Shown here: positions 1 to 7,610 of the stretch, one piece after another
How positions within the stretch are numbered: position 1 is the stretch's first letter
Layout: every line of letters begins with the position of its first letter
Source of the DNA: an uncultured Eubacteriales bacterium
GTDB lineage: Bacteria; Bacillota; Clostridia; Oscillospirales; CAG-272
Assembly (NCBI GenBank): GCA_900554225.1
Contig: USGH01000071.1
Coordinates: 1 to 10,979, forward strand
Length of the DNA stretch: 10,979 bases
Reading direction: 5' to 3'
The notes under the pieces: model-generated
Database searches by the model: none
Seen by the model: the letters and a program-made list of their open reading frames with translations, nothing else
Told to the model about the DNA's origin: nothing
Translations under genes and position numbers: made by a program

Positions 1-945
1 GTTTTCACGCTTTTCGAGCAGTCCAAGAAACAAAACAGACCCAAAACGGGCGGGATTGCCGGCAGGCTACAGAATCAGCGGAACCGGGAGACGCAGATCT
101 CGCTGCAAAAGGGAGACACGACTACGCCCAAGGGGGCGGGGGTCACGCAGAACGAGAACGGGAAAACCATCTATCATGCCGTTGTACGTGTCAACGGGGT
201 GCCGTGGGAGGTCGGTGAGCAGAAATGTATCGCACAGCGTGAAATCCCGATGGACAGCTATGCCAACGCGGAAGCGGGAGTCACGCTGCATACGGACAAT
301 TTTTACGTCATCGCGGATCGGGTGATCGAATCCGAGGATGTATCCGAGGGGGATGCGGTTGTATATTTATACAGTGATGCCTACGATGCCTTTGTCGCGG
401 AGCTGGAAATCTCCTCTCTCGACATTACCCTGCGCGATACGGAAAAGCATATGGAGACGGCGGAGGCTCTGCGTGCGCTGGCGGAGGAAATTCCGATGCA
501 GGTTGTCGATCACAGCAATGCGGCGGAAATCGCGCTCCAGCGCGCCAAGGGGGAAGCGATCTTTGCCGGTTTGGTGATCGTACTGCTGTGCGTCTTTTAC
601 GCGATACTGGTGCGGTCGATTCTGGTCGAATATATGCGCAGTCAACGTGCCAATATGCGCACGCTGTACACGATTGGCACGGACATGGGCACACTGCGGC
701 AGGCATACACGCGGCAAATGCGTAGAGCAGCGGTCGTGATCGTCCTTAGTGTGACGGTGGTATGCGCCGTTCTGCTGCTGCTTTATGCGAACAGCGACAC
801 GTTCGCCATGCAGAAGCTGGTCGGATTTCCGCCAATGCTGTATATTTTTGCATTTACTGCCGCAAGCGGGTACACCACTGCTGCGATGGTACTGCCGATT
901 CGTTTGTACAGGGACAAGCGGCAGGATGCGGTGCAGGGGATATAA
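1..945 (+). CDS. FtsX/MacB-type ABC transporter permease, C-terminal part (5' end outside window)
   Basis: The frame is open from base 1 to the TAA at 943-945, giving 314 residues, so the start lies upstream of the window. The internal GTG at 199 is not a convincing start because the frame continues upstream without a break. What is visible is an extracytoplasmic region (roughly residues 1-184 of the fragment) followed by three membrane segments at about 185-207, 243-264 and 278-301. Between the first two lies the FtsX-type cytoplasmic coupling segment (RSQRANMRTLYTIGT, then TLRQAYTRQ), matching the family pattern of a charged stretch followed by an 'IGT/IGA' motif after the first TM of the C-terminal half. 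The ATPase gene follows 42 nt downstream on the same strand, so the two probably form one operon and one membrane exporter or mechanotransmission complex. The substrate is not evident. The family call is strong; subfamily and substrate are unknown. Confidence 0.88.
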   Translation, partial: VFTLFEQSKKQNRPKTGGIAGRLQNQRNRETQISLQKGDTTTPKGAGVTQNENGKTIYHAVVRVNGVPWEVGEQKCIAQREIPMDSYANAEAGVTLHTDNFYVIADRVIESEDVSEGDAVVYLYSDAYDAFVAELEISSLDITLRDTEKHMETAEALRALAEEIPMQVVDHSNAAEIALQRAKGEAIFAGLVIVLLCVFYAILVRSILVEYMRSQRANMRTLYTIGTDMGTLRQAYTRQMRRAAVVIVLSVTVVCAVLLLLYANSDTFAMQKLVGFPPMLYIFAFTAASGYTTAAMVLPIRLYRDKRQDAVQGI

Positions 946-987
946 CAGATGCAAGAAAAACAACAAAGCGTCGAAAGGAGCGCGCAT

Positions 988-1671
988 ATGGAAATTTTAC
1001 GTACAACGGAGCTGACGAAGGTGTTTCATCAGGGGGAAGAGGAAATTTACGCTGTGGATCACGTGAATCTCGCCGTGGAGGAGGGAGCATTTCTCGTGGT
1101 GACCGGGCGGTCCGGTTCGGGGAAAACGACGCTGCTCAACATTCTTGCCTGCATCGACAAGGCGGATTCCGGTTCGGTGGTCATCGACGGGGAGGATGTC
1201 AGCGCGCTGTCGTCGGCGAAGCTGTCTGTGATCCGGCGGCGCAAGCTCGGGTACATCTTCCAGGATTTCAACCTGCTGAACATCCTGACCGCGGAGGAAA
1301 ACATCAAAATGCCGGCGTTTCTGGACGGGAAAAATCCGGACAGGGAGCGATTCACGCAGTTGGTCACGGAGCTGGGGATCGCGGATCGACTGAAGCATCT
1401 GCCGAACGAGCTGTCCGGCGGTCAGAAGCAGCGGGTCGCCATCGCGCGCGCCCTCATCAATGAGCCGCAGCTTCTCCTTGCCGACGAGCCGACGGGCAAT
1501 CTGGACTCCCGCACCTCCGCGGAGATCATCGACCTCCTGCTCCGCATCAATCAGACCGGCATGACGATCGTTCTTGTGACGCACGACGAAAAGATCCACC
1601 GCCGTATTTTGAACGAAGCCCCCCACGGTGTCGGCTACGTGATGGAAAACGGCATCCTTACGGCGGAATAA
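988..1671 (+). CDS. ABC transporter ATP-binding protein, MacB/LolD type
   Basis: A 227-residue single-domain ABC ATPase that would power the adjacent FtsX-type permease at the inner face of the membrane. Motifs seen: Walker A GRSGSGKTT at 40-48, Q-loop Q92 in YIFQDFNLL, signature LSGGQ at 142-146 followed by KQRVAIARAL, Walker B LLLADEP at 162-168, D-loop NLDS at 171-174 and H-loop H199 in LVTHD. The 'YIFQxFNLL' and 'DEPTGNLDS' wording is typical of the MacB/LolD/FtsE group that works with FtsX-fold permeases. I chose the ATG at 988 because AAAGGAG lies 7 nt upstream and the protein then begins MEILRTTELTK, as family members do. The in-frame ATG at 949 would add 13 residues of unlike composition, but an AGGGG about 10 nt before it leaves it possible. 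No catalytic residue is missing. The TAA is followed almost at once by repeat copy A. Confidence 0.95.
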   Translation: MEILRTTELTKVFHQGEEEIYAVDHVNLAVEEGAFLVVTGRSGSGKTTLLNILACIDKADSGSVVIDGEDVSALSSAKLSVIRRRKLGYIFQDFNLLNILTAEENIKMPAFLDGKNPDRERFTQLVTELGIADRLKHLPNELSGGQKQRVAIARALINEPQLLLADEPTGNLDSRTSAEIIDLLLRINQTGMTIVLVTHDEKIHRRILNEAPHGVGYVMENGILTAE

Positions 1672-1681
1672 CGCGGAGGAC

Positions 1682-1925
1682 GAGGGGACGCGGGGAACGG
1701 GGGAGACGGTCGCTTTTGGAAAAGCTCCGCAAAACTTTTATGAATGGGATGGATGGATTTTGTTTGTGCAAGTCCATGTGCGCACCAATTTGGCTCCGTC
1801 CAGTACATGAGGAGATCGTTTGCGAGCGGCTCCCGGAGGGATCCGCCTTCTACGGGGAGTAGGTGCGGGATATAGTTTTCTATGGTAGTTGTAGAATACC
1901 GGTATCCTGGGGGGGTGGATTTTTA
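1682..1925 (+). repeat. Repeat copy A (about 240 nt, non-coding), directly downstream of the ABC ATPase gene
   Basis: This is the first of three related copies in the window. In order it has a G-rich edge (GGGGAACGGGGG at 1692-1703), a short hairpin (GCTTTT-gg-AAAAGC at about 1712-1725), then CAAAACTTTTAT, a core with TTTGTGCAAGTCC and GTGCGCAC, and GGGATATAGTTT near 1867-1878. Bases 1762-1802 match copy B perfectly as an inverted match over 41 nt. Bases 1706-1741 match copy C at 35 of 36 positions. Between 1803 and 1866 copy A diverges from B and C. No plausible ORF is shared by the copies. Confidence 0.85.
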
Positions 1926-1976
1926 TTTCTCGCGTACTTGTTTTTATCTGCGGCTTTTTCTCTCTGACAAACAAAG

Positions 1977-2019
1977 AAAGTGCGATATAGTGTCACAAAA
2001 CGACAGTATATCGCACTTT
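1977..2019. terminator. Long-stem hairpin between convergent genes, probable bidirectional terminator or small palindromic element
   Basis: Bases 1977-1989 and 2007-2019 form a perfect 13-bp stem (AAAGTGCGATATA with its complement). Inside, a G-G mismatch is followed by 4 more pairs (TGTC 1991-1994 with GACA 2002-2005) and a 7-nt loop. T-rich sequence follows on the + strand (TTTTTCTGCTTTTATT) and, less strongly, on the - strand (CACTTTCTTTG). It lies midway between the stop of the + strand ATPase and the stop of the - strand lipoprotein gene, where a shared terminator would be useful. The stem is AT-richer and longer than a standard intrinsic terminator, so an inserted palindromic element is an alternative. 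Confidence 0.6.
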
Positions 2020-2069
2020 TTCTGCTTTTATTGCCTTCTGAGGAATACCTTCAAGAGAAAACAAGGAAT

Positions 2070-2312
2070 TAAAACCAAAACACCCCACGATAGCGGTATT
2101 CTACCACTACATAGTAAACTATATCCCGCAATCTCTCCAAATAGACGGCGGATCCGTCCCCGGAGCCGCCCCAGAACGATCTCCTGCGGACTTGGACGGA
2201 GCCAAATTGGTGCGCACATGGACTTGCACAAACTCCACCCATATCCCCTTTTTCATAAAAGTTTTTGCCAGGCTTTTTTCAAAAAGCCGCGTTCCCCCCC
2301 GTCCCCCCAGAG
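2070..2312 (-). repeat. Repeat copy B (about 240 nt), inverted relative to copy A, directly downstream of the solute-binding protein gene
   Basis: Read on the - strand, it starts at the stop codon of the lipoprotein gene with a G-rich edge. Next come the hairpin GGCTTTTT-ga-AAAAAGCC, ACTTTTAT, the TTTGTGCAAGTCC/GTGCGCAC core and GGGATATAGTTT, and then a 3' extension shared only with copy A (GTAGAATACCG and T-rich sequence). Bases 2135-2202 are identical to copy C (10594-10661) over 68 nt, and bases 2193-2233 are identical to copy A over 41 nt. The small ORFs crossing it are not preserved in frame in the other copies. Confidence 0.85.
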
Positions 2313-3827
2313 TCAATCGAAGAAATACGCATTCGCCTTTGCGATCTGTTCTTCGAATTTGGCGGCGTTGGCGGAGAGCTTCGAGACGATGTCCTCCGTT
2401 CCCTTGACGATCCCGCCGTTGACGATATCCCGTACCTTGATGTTGGAGAAGCTGAGATAGTACGCAAGCTCATCGAACACGAGGTGGAGCATCCGGATCG
2501 TGTCGGTGTCGCGCGCCACCTTGCCGGTCAGCGTCACATTCACGTATGCCGGAACGACCGTGTCGTGCGAAGCGGCGTTCAGGGCGTCCATGATGTGGAT
2601 TGTCCGCTCCGGATCCTGCGACGTGACCGGAATCATCTGCATAAACGGATTGACGATGATGGAGTAGTGGCGTTCCTGCGCTTCGTCATACTTCGGCGGC
2701 GGCACCACACCGAAATCCGCCTCCATTTCCCGCAGCACACGCGACCACGCCATGCACTCCGAATAGAACAACGCCTTGTTTTCCGTGAACATCGGCTCCT
2801 GCGCCCGGTCGCCCTGCCCCTTCAGGTATTTTGTCCGTTTTGAGGAGCGCACATCGAACACGGCATCCTTCTGCGTCGCTGTCAGATGGATGATCTTGCT
2901 GTACGCGTTCACAAACCGCTCGTCACCCGAGAGATCCGTCACCCGCCCGGTCTCCGGATCCTTGCCGATGTACCGCGCGTTCATGCCGTACAGGAGAATG
3001 TCCGCGATCAGCTCGCCGTAGCCCACGTAGCCGTATCGGTCCGCGTCCGTCATCTCCCCGTCGCCGTCCAGATCGCTTATCACCGCCAGACACATCTCCG
3101 TGAACTTGTCCATCGTCCATTTCCCGGAATCCACCAGCGCATACGGATTGTCCAGATGGTTCTGCTCGATCAGCGCCTTGTTGAAAAAGAGGGACCGGAT
3201 CCCGTCAAAGCGCGTCGTGTCGAAATCCCCCGTCGTGAAATACATTTTTCCGTTGATGGACAGATCGGAAATCGCGTTCTGATCCCACCACGATTGGGTG
3301 AAATCCACGGAGGAAAGCGTGTTCAGATCGATGAGACTGTTCTCCATGGCGATCGCATACGCATTTTCGAGCGTCACAAGCGCAATGTCGAAATCCCCGG
3401 TCCCCGCCTGGACCTCCTTCTTGAGCAGCGCGGCGGAATCCTTCACATTGTTCTCGACGATCTTCACGTTCAGGTACTCGCCGACCCGGTTGTTCCGCTC
3501 CACGAAGGCATCCTTCACCGGCTCTCCGGTCGTGTCCTCCGGCGCGATCAGGGTATACGAATACCATTCCGCGGTGCAGCCGTTGAGAATCGTGTACGCA
3601 TAGCCGTTGTAATCCTTCTGCGCGATTCCGGCGCGCCAGTCGTAATTCTCTTCCACCTTGGCAAGCGCGTCGGAGGTGGTGTCCGTGCGCGTACTCTCGG
3701 TTTCCGACGCATCGATAGTGGGGGCGGTGTCCGGTGCGGTCTCTGTCTGTGCCTGTCCGCAGGAGGAGAGCAGATGGGCGGCAAGCAGCGCGATACAAAG
3801 AAGCGACACCTGTAGTCTTTTCTTCAT
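2313..3827 (-). CDS. Extracellular solute-binding lipoprotein, family-1-like (ABC importer substrate-binding component)
   Basis: A 504-residue secreted lipoprotein expected to capture a ligand, probably a carbohydrate, outside the membrane. The N-terminus MKKRLQVSLLCIALLAAHLL with lipobox L20-S-S-C23 predicts lipid attachment at C23. A Thr/Ser/Asp-rich linker (about 25-55) precedes the folded domain. Family-like features are FDIALVTLENAYAIA in the N-lobe, KWTMDKFTEM, and an EF-hand-like loop at 252-263 with D252, D254, D256, G257, E258 and D263 in the expected positions, as in many clostridial members. The ATG at 3827 is preceded by AGGAGA 8 nt upstream; the open frame reaches further upstream but lacks a ribosome site and would place the signal peptide internally. 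There are no importer permease or ATPase genes on either side, so it is an orphan or serves permeases encoded elsewhere. The exact ligand is unknown. Confidence 0.85.
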   Translation of the reverse strand: MKKRLQVSLLCIALLAAHLLSSCGQAQTETAPDTAPTIDASETESTRTDTTSDALAKVEENYDWRAGIAQKDYNGYAYTILNGCTAEWYSYTLIAPEDTTGEPVKDAFVERNNRVGEYLNVKIVENNVKDSAALLKKEVQAGTGDFDIALVTLENAYAIAMENSLIDLNTLSSVDFTQSWWDQNAISDLSINGKMYFTTGDFDTTRFDGIRSLFFNKALIEQNHLDNPYALVDSGKWTMDKFTEMCLAVISDLDGDGEMTDADRYGYVGYGELIADILLYGMNARYIGKDPETGRVTDLSGDERFVNAYSKIIHLTATQKDAVFDVRSSKRTKYLKGQGDRAQEPMFTENKALFYSECMAWSRVLREMEADFGVVPPPKYDEAQERHYSIIVNPFMQMIPVTSQDPERTIHIMDALNAASHDTVVPAYVNVTLTGKVARDTDTIRMLHLVFDELAYYLSFSNIKVRDIVNGGIVKGTEDIVSKLSANAAKFEEQIAKANAYFFD

Positions 3828-3889
3828 AATAAAAATCTCCTGTGTGCGTATTGGATGAATAAATTGCAAATGGAACGCTTGTATCGTAT

Positions 3890-3918
3890 AGTATACCACA
3901 AACGCGCGCATAATACAA
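3890..3918 (-). promoter_or_regulatory. Sigma-A promoter for the solute-binding lipoprotein gene
   Basis: On the - strand, TTGTAT (3918-3913) and TATACT (3895-3890) are separated by exactly 17 nt. TG one base before the -10 box makes it an extended -10 (TGGTATACT). The start codon is about 63 nt downstream, leaving room for a short leader with the AGGAGA ribosome site. Confidence 0.75.
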
Positions 3919-4132
3919 GAGGGGCTGCGCAAATCCTGCTGTGATTTTGTGTAAAATTCCACGCGCATCCGGAAAAAGCGATGGATAGCATTCCGGTGCG
4001 AAAAAAACGGAAAAAGTCCCCTTTTCGATGTAACAAAACCGCCCTGTCGTTCGTCTGATACAGTGACGCATGGATTTGGCGGGGGCATACAGAACCTTGT
4101 GCAAAACGGCTGAAAAAACGTGCGCCGTCCGC

Positions 4133-4161
4133 TTGACATTGTGGCGAATGGTTGGTATACT
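4133..4161 (+). promoter_or_regulatory. Sigma-A promoter for the membrane-anchored protein gene
   Basis: A consensus TTGACA (4133-4138) and TATACT (4156-4161) are separated by 17 nt, with the extended -10 context TGGTATACT. The ATG lies 49 nt downstream of the -10 box. This is the strongest promoter in the window by sequence. Confidence 0.85.
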
Positions 4162-4210
4162 ATATCTGTAGGAATACCGCAAAAAGAGAACGAACGGAAA
4201 GGAGTCAGAC

Positions 4211-5191
4211 ATGGATCAGGAACAGAACACGGCACGTACATTTTGCTTCGACCTTCTCATCCTCATAGCCTGCCTTGCGACCATGGCGGCGATGGCGTTC
4301 GGCGTATCCGCATGGGAGGCGTTGCAGCGCGAGGAATTCGACGCGTCGGTATTCGGTCTTTCGTATAAATATGCGGATGAAGTCCCGCTGATGGAGATCT
4401 ATCTCTGGTGCGGCAGGGAAGACGGCGATCCGAACGCGCCCCCGGAGGGAATGACCCCGCTCGGCGATACACAGGGGAATATCCGCTCCTTTACGCTCCG
4501 GATGCTGCGCGACAAGGTGACGGTACACAACCTCGCGTGGGACGGCTATTCGGAGACGCAGGACGGCACGGAGACCTATTGGATGCCCGTTTTCACGATC
4601 AAAAACAAGCTTGGTGGGAAGGTGCGCGTCGCCTACGAATACAAGGGACTGGGCGCGCTGCTCTATTCCACGGACGATCTCCGCGTGCCGGCGGACGATT
4701 GGGACGGATGGCTGTACAGGAAGCTGCGCAGGCTTGAAATCGGTTTGCCCCCGGAATCCGTACACCGCATGAATGTGGATGTGTTCACGGATCACGCGTC
4801 GGTGGGCGAGCTGGACGAAAAAATGACCGTATCGATCCCGTTTGATCCGTTCCGCGGGGGACTGACCGACTGGACAGAGGAAATGTTCTATGATGTCCCG
4901 CGGGAAACGGAGGCTTTTTCCGATCTGTATCCGTCCGCGCGCGCCGTCTGTGCGGGGATCACCCGGCGGAAGGCGGTGGCGCATTTGCAGGCGTACGCCT
5001 TCGATCCGGACACGCCGAGCAAGGTGATTGCCGAGGCATCGCTGCGCATCGTGTACTATACGCCGTGGCAGAGCGAGGACGGTGCGTTCACTGCCGAGCA
5101 GCGCAAGTATATGGTGGACAACGACGTATTGAACGCCGCCTACTGTGATGTGACGATTGCGGAGTACACGCAGGAGGTCATCCGGCAGTAG
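4211..5191 (+). CDS. Membrane-anchored extracytoplasmic protein of unknown function
   Basis: A 326-residue protein that I do not recognise. It has one hydrophobic segment at about residues 12-33 (FCFDLLILIACLATMAAMAF) with few positive charges before it and no lipobox or clear signal-peptidase site, so an uncleaved N-terminal anchor with an outside domain is likely. The rest is soluble-looking, rich in acidic and aromatic residues and probably beta-rich (for example YWMPVFTIKNKLGGKVRVAYEYKG around 117-140). There is no catalytic motif that I can name, and the two Cys of the outside domain (C66 and one near residue 240) suggest nothing specific. GGAG lies 6 nt before the ATG. The gene has its own consensus promoter and ends at a TAG 41 nt before a bidirectional terminator, so it is probably monocistronic. 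Its divergent neighbour encodes a secreted binding protein, which hints at a shared cell-surface theme but proves nothing. Confidence 0.8.
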   Translation: MDQEQNTARTFCFDLLILIACLATMAAMAFGVSAWEALQREEFDASVFGLSYKYADEVPLMEIYLWCGREDGDPNAPPEGMTPLGDTQGNIRSFTLRMLRDKVTVHNLAWDGYSETQDGTETYWMPVFTIKNKLGGKVRVAYEYKGLGALLYSTDDLRVPADDWDGWLYRKLRRLEIGLPPESVHRMNVDVFTDHASVGELDEKMTVSIPFDPFRGGLTDWTEEMFYDVPRETEAFSDLYPSARAVCAGITRRKAVAHLQAYAFDPDTPSKVIAEASLRIVYYTPWQSEDGAFTAEQRKYMVDNDVLNAAYCDVTIAEYTQEVIRQ

Positions 5192-5232
5192 GTCTACAGG
5201 CTGCGGACAGGGGCGGAAAACAGAATCAGCAA

Positions 5233-5274
5233 AAAAAGGATCCCACGCGCAGGAAAACGTATGGGATCCTTTTT
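5233..5274. terminator. Bidirectional intrinsic terminator between convergent genes
   Basis: A 13-bp perfect inverted repeat: AAAAAGGATCCCA (5233-5245) and its complement TGGGATCCTTTTT (5262-5274), with a 16-nt loop that can add an ACG/CGT pairing. It has an A tract on the left and a T tract on the right. It serves the + strand gene ending at 5191 and the - strand permease gene ending at 5382. Confidence 0.9.
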
Positions 5275-5318
5275 GGAATGAATATGCACTATTCGGGAAT
5301 ATGGCTGTATGGCGTATG

Positions 5319-5345
5319 GGTCACATCATGGCGAGAACCTGTGCG
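5319..5345 (-). repeat. Extra copy of the valS 3' terminus (27-nt direct repeat, att-like)
   Basis: This stretch matches 7813-7839, the last codons of valS, at 24 of 27 positions. Eleven identical bases cover the two Met codons, the TGA stop and two flanking bases; a 9-base identical block covers CAG-GTT-CTC; and GCG is also identical. Read on the - strand it encodes AQVLAMM-stop, where valS has AQVLSMM-stop. Upstream of these seven codons the frame no longer resembles ValS, so only the terminus is duplicated. It lies 36 nt downstream of the permease stop and 45 nt before the terminator. Together with the copy inside valS it brackets the permease gene. Confidence 0.7.
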
Positions 5346-5381
5346 CTGTGGAACCGGTCCTTGCTGCGGCTTTGTGGGGGA

Positions 5382-7535
5382 TTACTCCTTATCCAGATGA
5401 CGAAGCTCCTTGCCGACGGTCCAGACCACGGGCGCGACGAATACCGCGAGCACGACTGCCGCTGCCACCGTAAGGAATAGCGGCTTGTCGATCACGTACA
5501 GCTCCAGCTTTGCGATGAATGCGTCCGAATATCCCCGCAGGCGATAGTATTCCCGTTCCACCGGAGTGACGATTGCCCAGACCGCCGCACAGGTGAGGAT
5601 CCCCGGCGGCAGCATGATCTCGACAAAGGCGGCGATGATTGAGCGGTGTGACGCGCCCTGCATATGGAGGAGGCGGAGCGTTTCGGCATGGGATGCGGCG
5701 TAGTCGATGAGGGACAGCGTGGTGATCGTAGCGAAGAAGGCGAAGAGGAGGGCGGAGAGAGAGCGATATAGGATACGCGTGCCCGCGCTCCGTCTTGCTG
5801 ACGTTTCATTGGCAACCTCATGATTGACTACGGTTCTGATTTCATCCGTACCAAACAGATTGTAGATTTTCTTTTGGATCGTGGTGCTTTCCAAAGGATT
5901 GTCCAGCATTATGGTAAAGCCTGTCAATGGCTTTTGTGCGTCTATCTCCGCGAGATCCTCCTCCCGGAAAAAGAGATGGACCGTTTGTGCTTCCTGTGCT
6001 GCCCTGGAATCCTTCTCCTCCTGGCTGAGTGCCTCGTCCGTCGTCGTCTGCGGCGCGTATTTTCGGTATTCCTCCTCTGTCAGTATTTTTACAACCTCCA
6101 ATTCTATGGTGTCGTCGCTCATCGCCCAAAGCGTCAGACGCTCCCCCACCGGATAGACAAGCGTCTCCCAGCTGCGTGTATCCGTTTCCTCATCCAACGC
6201 GCGGTATAGAATGTTCTCGCTGTACACCGCGACAGGATACACATTTTCTCCGCGCCCATCGGTTTCTTCCGCGTATGGAATGACGTTGTCCGGTGCGATC
6301 TGCATATCCGCGTAATACCCGGAGTACGCCCGCTCATTCATACGCATAGTAAAGGTCGCTCTTTCATCCAAAACCAGGTTTACAATGCGCGAAACATACT
6401 TTGGAACGATTTCCGATATGCCCGGAATTTCATTCAGAAATTGCAGCTTCTGCATGTTCCAATTTTCATAATGCTTCAAAGATACGGAAATTCCTTCTTC
6501 GCCAAACACCTCCACACTCTTTTCGGAGGATGCCTGTATTTTCAGAAGGAGAGAGGACGCTGTCAGAAGCGCAAGCGCAAGGAGCATGGTGCCGCATATC
6601 CGCATGGTGTTTGCACGCAAAAAGGTTCGTCTCAATATCGTTGTTGGCATTTTGGCGGCATGAATCCTTGGATGCCGTCTGATTCGCCATGCACCGAGCC
6701 GTTTGCGCGCGTCTCTCCGGCATAGGAAAAGGGTGTACACGAGACACACTGCCGCGGAAAGCAACAGCAGAATGAGAATCAACAGCACAAGCTGCTTGGG
6801 GTCCAGATCGAACCGTACCCACGCTATTGTAGTCAGATCGTTCAACGCAACGTCCGGGGTATACAGATAGAAATAGGACTGGATCAGCGTGTAGATAAAG
6901 CAAACGGAGGCACCGAGGGATACGGCGGATGCGGTGATCTGCGAAAGCATGGTTTCCGCAAAGAGGAGCCATCCGAGCTGTATAGGTGTCGCGCCGATAA
7001 ACGATAGCTTTTGCGTTTCCGCCTCTCTTTTTTTCCAGTAAAAGAGGAGAAACACGGCTTGCAGCAGTCCGGAAAACAGAACGACCGCGATCCACGCGGC
7101 GTCCGGAAAGGTGGACCGCGTGGTATCAAAGCCCTGGTCGTCCATAAAATCCACGGTCAGCTCCGGACGTCCCGTGTTTACGACGATCAGCTGCAGCTCC
7201 GTCTGCAGTTCTCCGCCGACCGCGCGTCCGTCCTCCCACCGCACCGGATTGTCCGCTGTGCGATCCACGTATAAATAGCCATTATCCCAAACGGGAACGC
7301 CGCCCGTCAGCTCTGTAAACAGTTCTTCATCCCCCGCGACGGCGTTCTGGATCCAGAAATTGTGACCGCCATGGGAAAAATGGTAGTTGCTGTCTCTCCA
7401 CCCGCGGAGCGTACTCGTGTCATAGATCGACATGCACAGCGGCAAAGCAATCGCGCACGCCAACAGCAGCACCAGCAGCACATGCGCCCGCCACACCCGG
7501 GTGAGGGAGCGACGTAGGTAGAGGAAATATTGCAT
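5382..7535 (-). CDS. FtsX-type ABC transporter permease, complete, without adjacent ATPase
   Basis: A 717-residue integral membrane protein with the duplicated FtsX layout. TM1 (17-37) precedes a small outside domain (38-145), followed by TM2 (146-166), TM3 (about 190-217) and TM4 (248-272). The second half has TM5 (313-333), a large outside domain (334-587), then TM6 (588-612), TM7 (633-656) and TM8 (685-706). Each half carries the cytoplasmic coupling motif: EAETQKLSFIGATPIQ after TM2 and HAETLRLLHMQGASHRS after TM6. The start is the ATG at 7535, with AAAGGA 10 nt upstream and the usual MQYFLYLRRSLTR opening; the longer frame to 7739 overlaps the promoter and is rejected. The gene has its own promoter and no ATPase on either side. 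It is bracketed by copies of the valS 3' end. Its partner could be the ATPase at 988-1671 or one encoded elsewhere. The substrate is unknown. Confidence 0.9.
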   Translation of the reverse strand: MQYFLYLRRSLTRVWRAHVLLVLLLACAIALPLCMSIYDTSTLRGWRDSNYHFSHGGHNFWIQNAVAGDEELFTELTGGVPVWDNGYLYVDRTADNPVRWEDGRAVGGELQTELQLIVVNTGRPELTVDFMDDQGFDTTRSTFPDAAWIAVVLFSGLLQAVFLLFYWKKREAETQKLSFIGATPIQLGWLLFAETMLSQITASAVSLGASVCFIYTLIQSYFYLYTPDVALNDLTTIAWVRFDLDPKQLVLLILILLLLSAAVCLVYTLFLCRRDARKRLGAWRIRRHPRIHAAKMPTTILRRTFLRANTMRICGTMLLALALLTASSLLLKIQASSEKSVEVFGEEGISVSLKHYENWNMQKLQFLNEIPGISEIVPKYVSRIVNLVLDERATFTMRMNERAYSGYYADMQIAPDNVIPYAEETDGRGENVYPVAVYSENILYRALDEETDTRSWETLVYPVGERLTLWAMSDDTIELEVVKILTEEEYRKYAPQTTTDEALSQEEKDSRAAQEAQTVHLFFREEDLAEIDAQKPLTGFTIMLDNPLESTTIQKKIYNLFGTDEIRTVVNHEVANETSARRSAGTRILYRSLSALLFAFFATITTLSLIDYAASHAETLRLLHMQGASHRSIIAAFVEIMLPPGILTCAAVWAIVTPVEREYYRLRGYSDAFIAKLELYVIDKPLFLTVAAAVVLAVFVAPVVWTVGKELRHLDKE

Positions 7536-7610
7536 AAGATACCGTTCCTTTCTGTATCTGTGGGGGGATTTGTGGATGGATTCACCCCCGGTCGAGCTGT
7601 CTTTATCGAA

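Larger units (their letters stand above)
3828..4210. other. Divergent intergenic region (383 nt) carrying two back-to-back promoters
   Basis: No gene is credible here. Each end carries a sigma-A-like promoter, one firing left into the lipoprotein gene and one firing right into the membrane-anchored protein gene. The ~214 nt between the two -35 boxes (3919-4132) contain A-rich tracts but no operator palindrome that I could identify with confidence. Confidence 0.7.

Noticed and set aside
1977..2019. CRISPR-type repeat
   Set aside because: There is only a single hairpin unit, with no regularly spaced array anywhere in the window and no cas genes.
1882..2460. Open frames of 65-192 codons running through the repeat region
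   Set aside because: They cross from unique sequence into repeat copies and the antisense of the lipoprotein gene. The reading frames are not kept in the other repeat copies, and no ribosome sites are seen.
3828..4241. Upstream extension of the solute-binding protein frame
   Set aside because: It would bury the signal peptide and lipobox in the protein, run over the predicted promoter, and lacks a ribosome site. AGGAGA sits just before the ATG at 3827.
4205..4984. A 259-codon open frame on the - strand opposite the membrane-anchored protein gene
   Set aside because: It has no ribosome site or promoter, is rich in Arg and His as antisense frames are, and the + strand frame has a consensus promoter, ribosome site and terminator.
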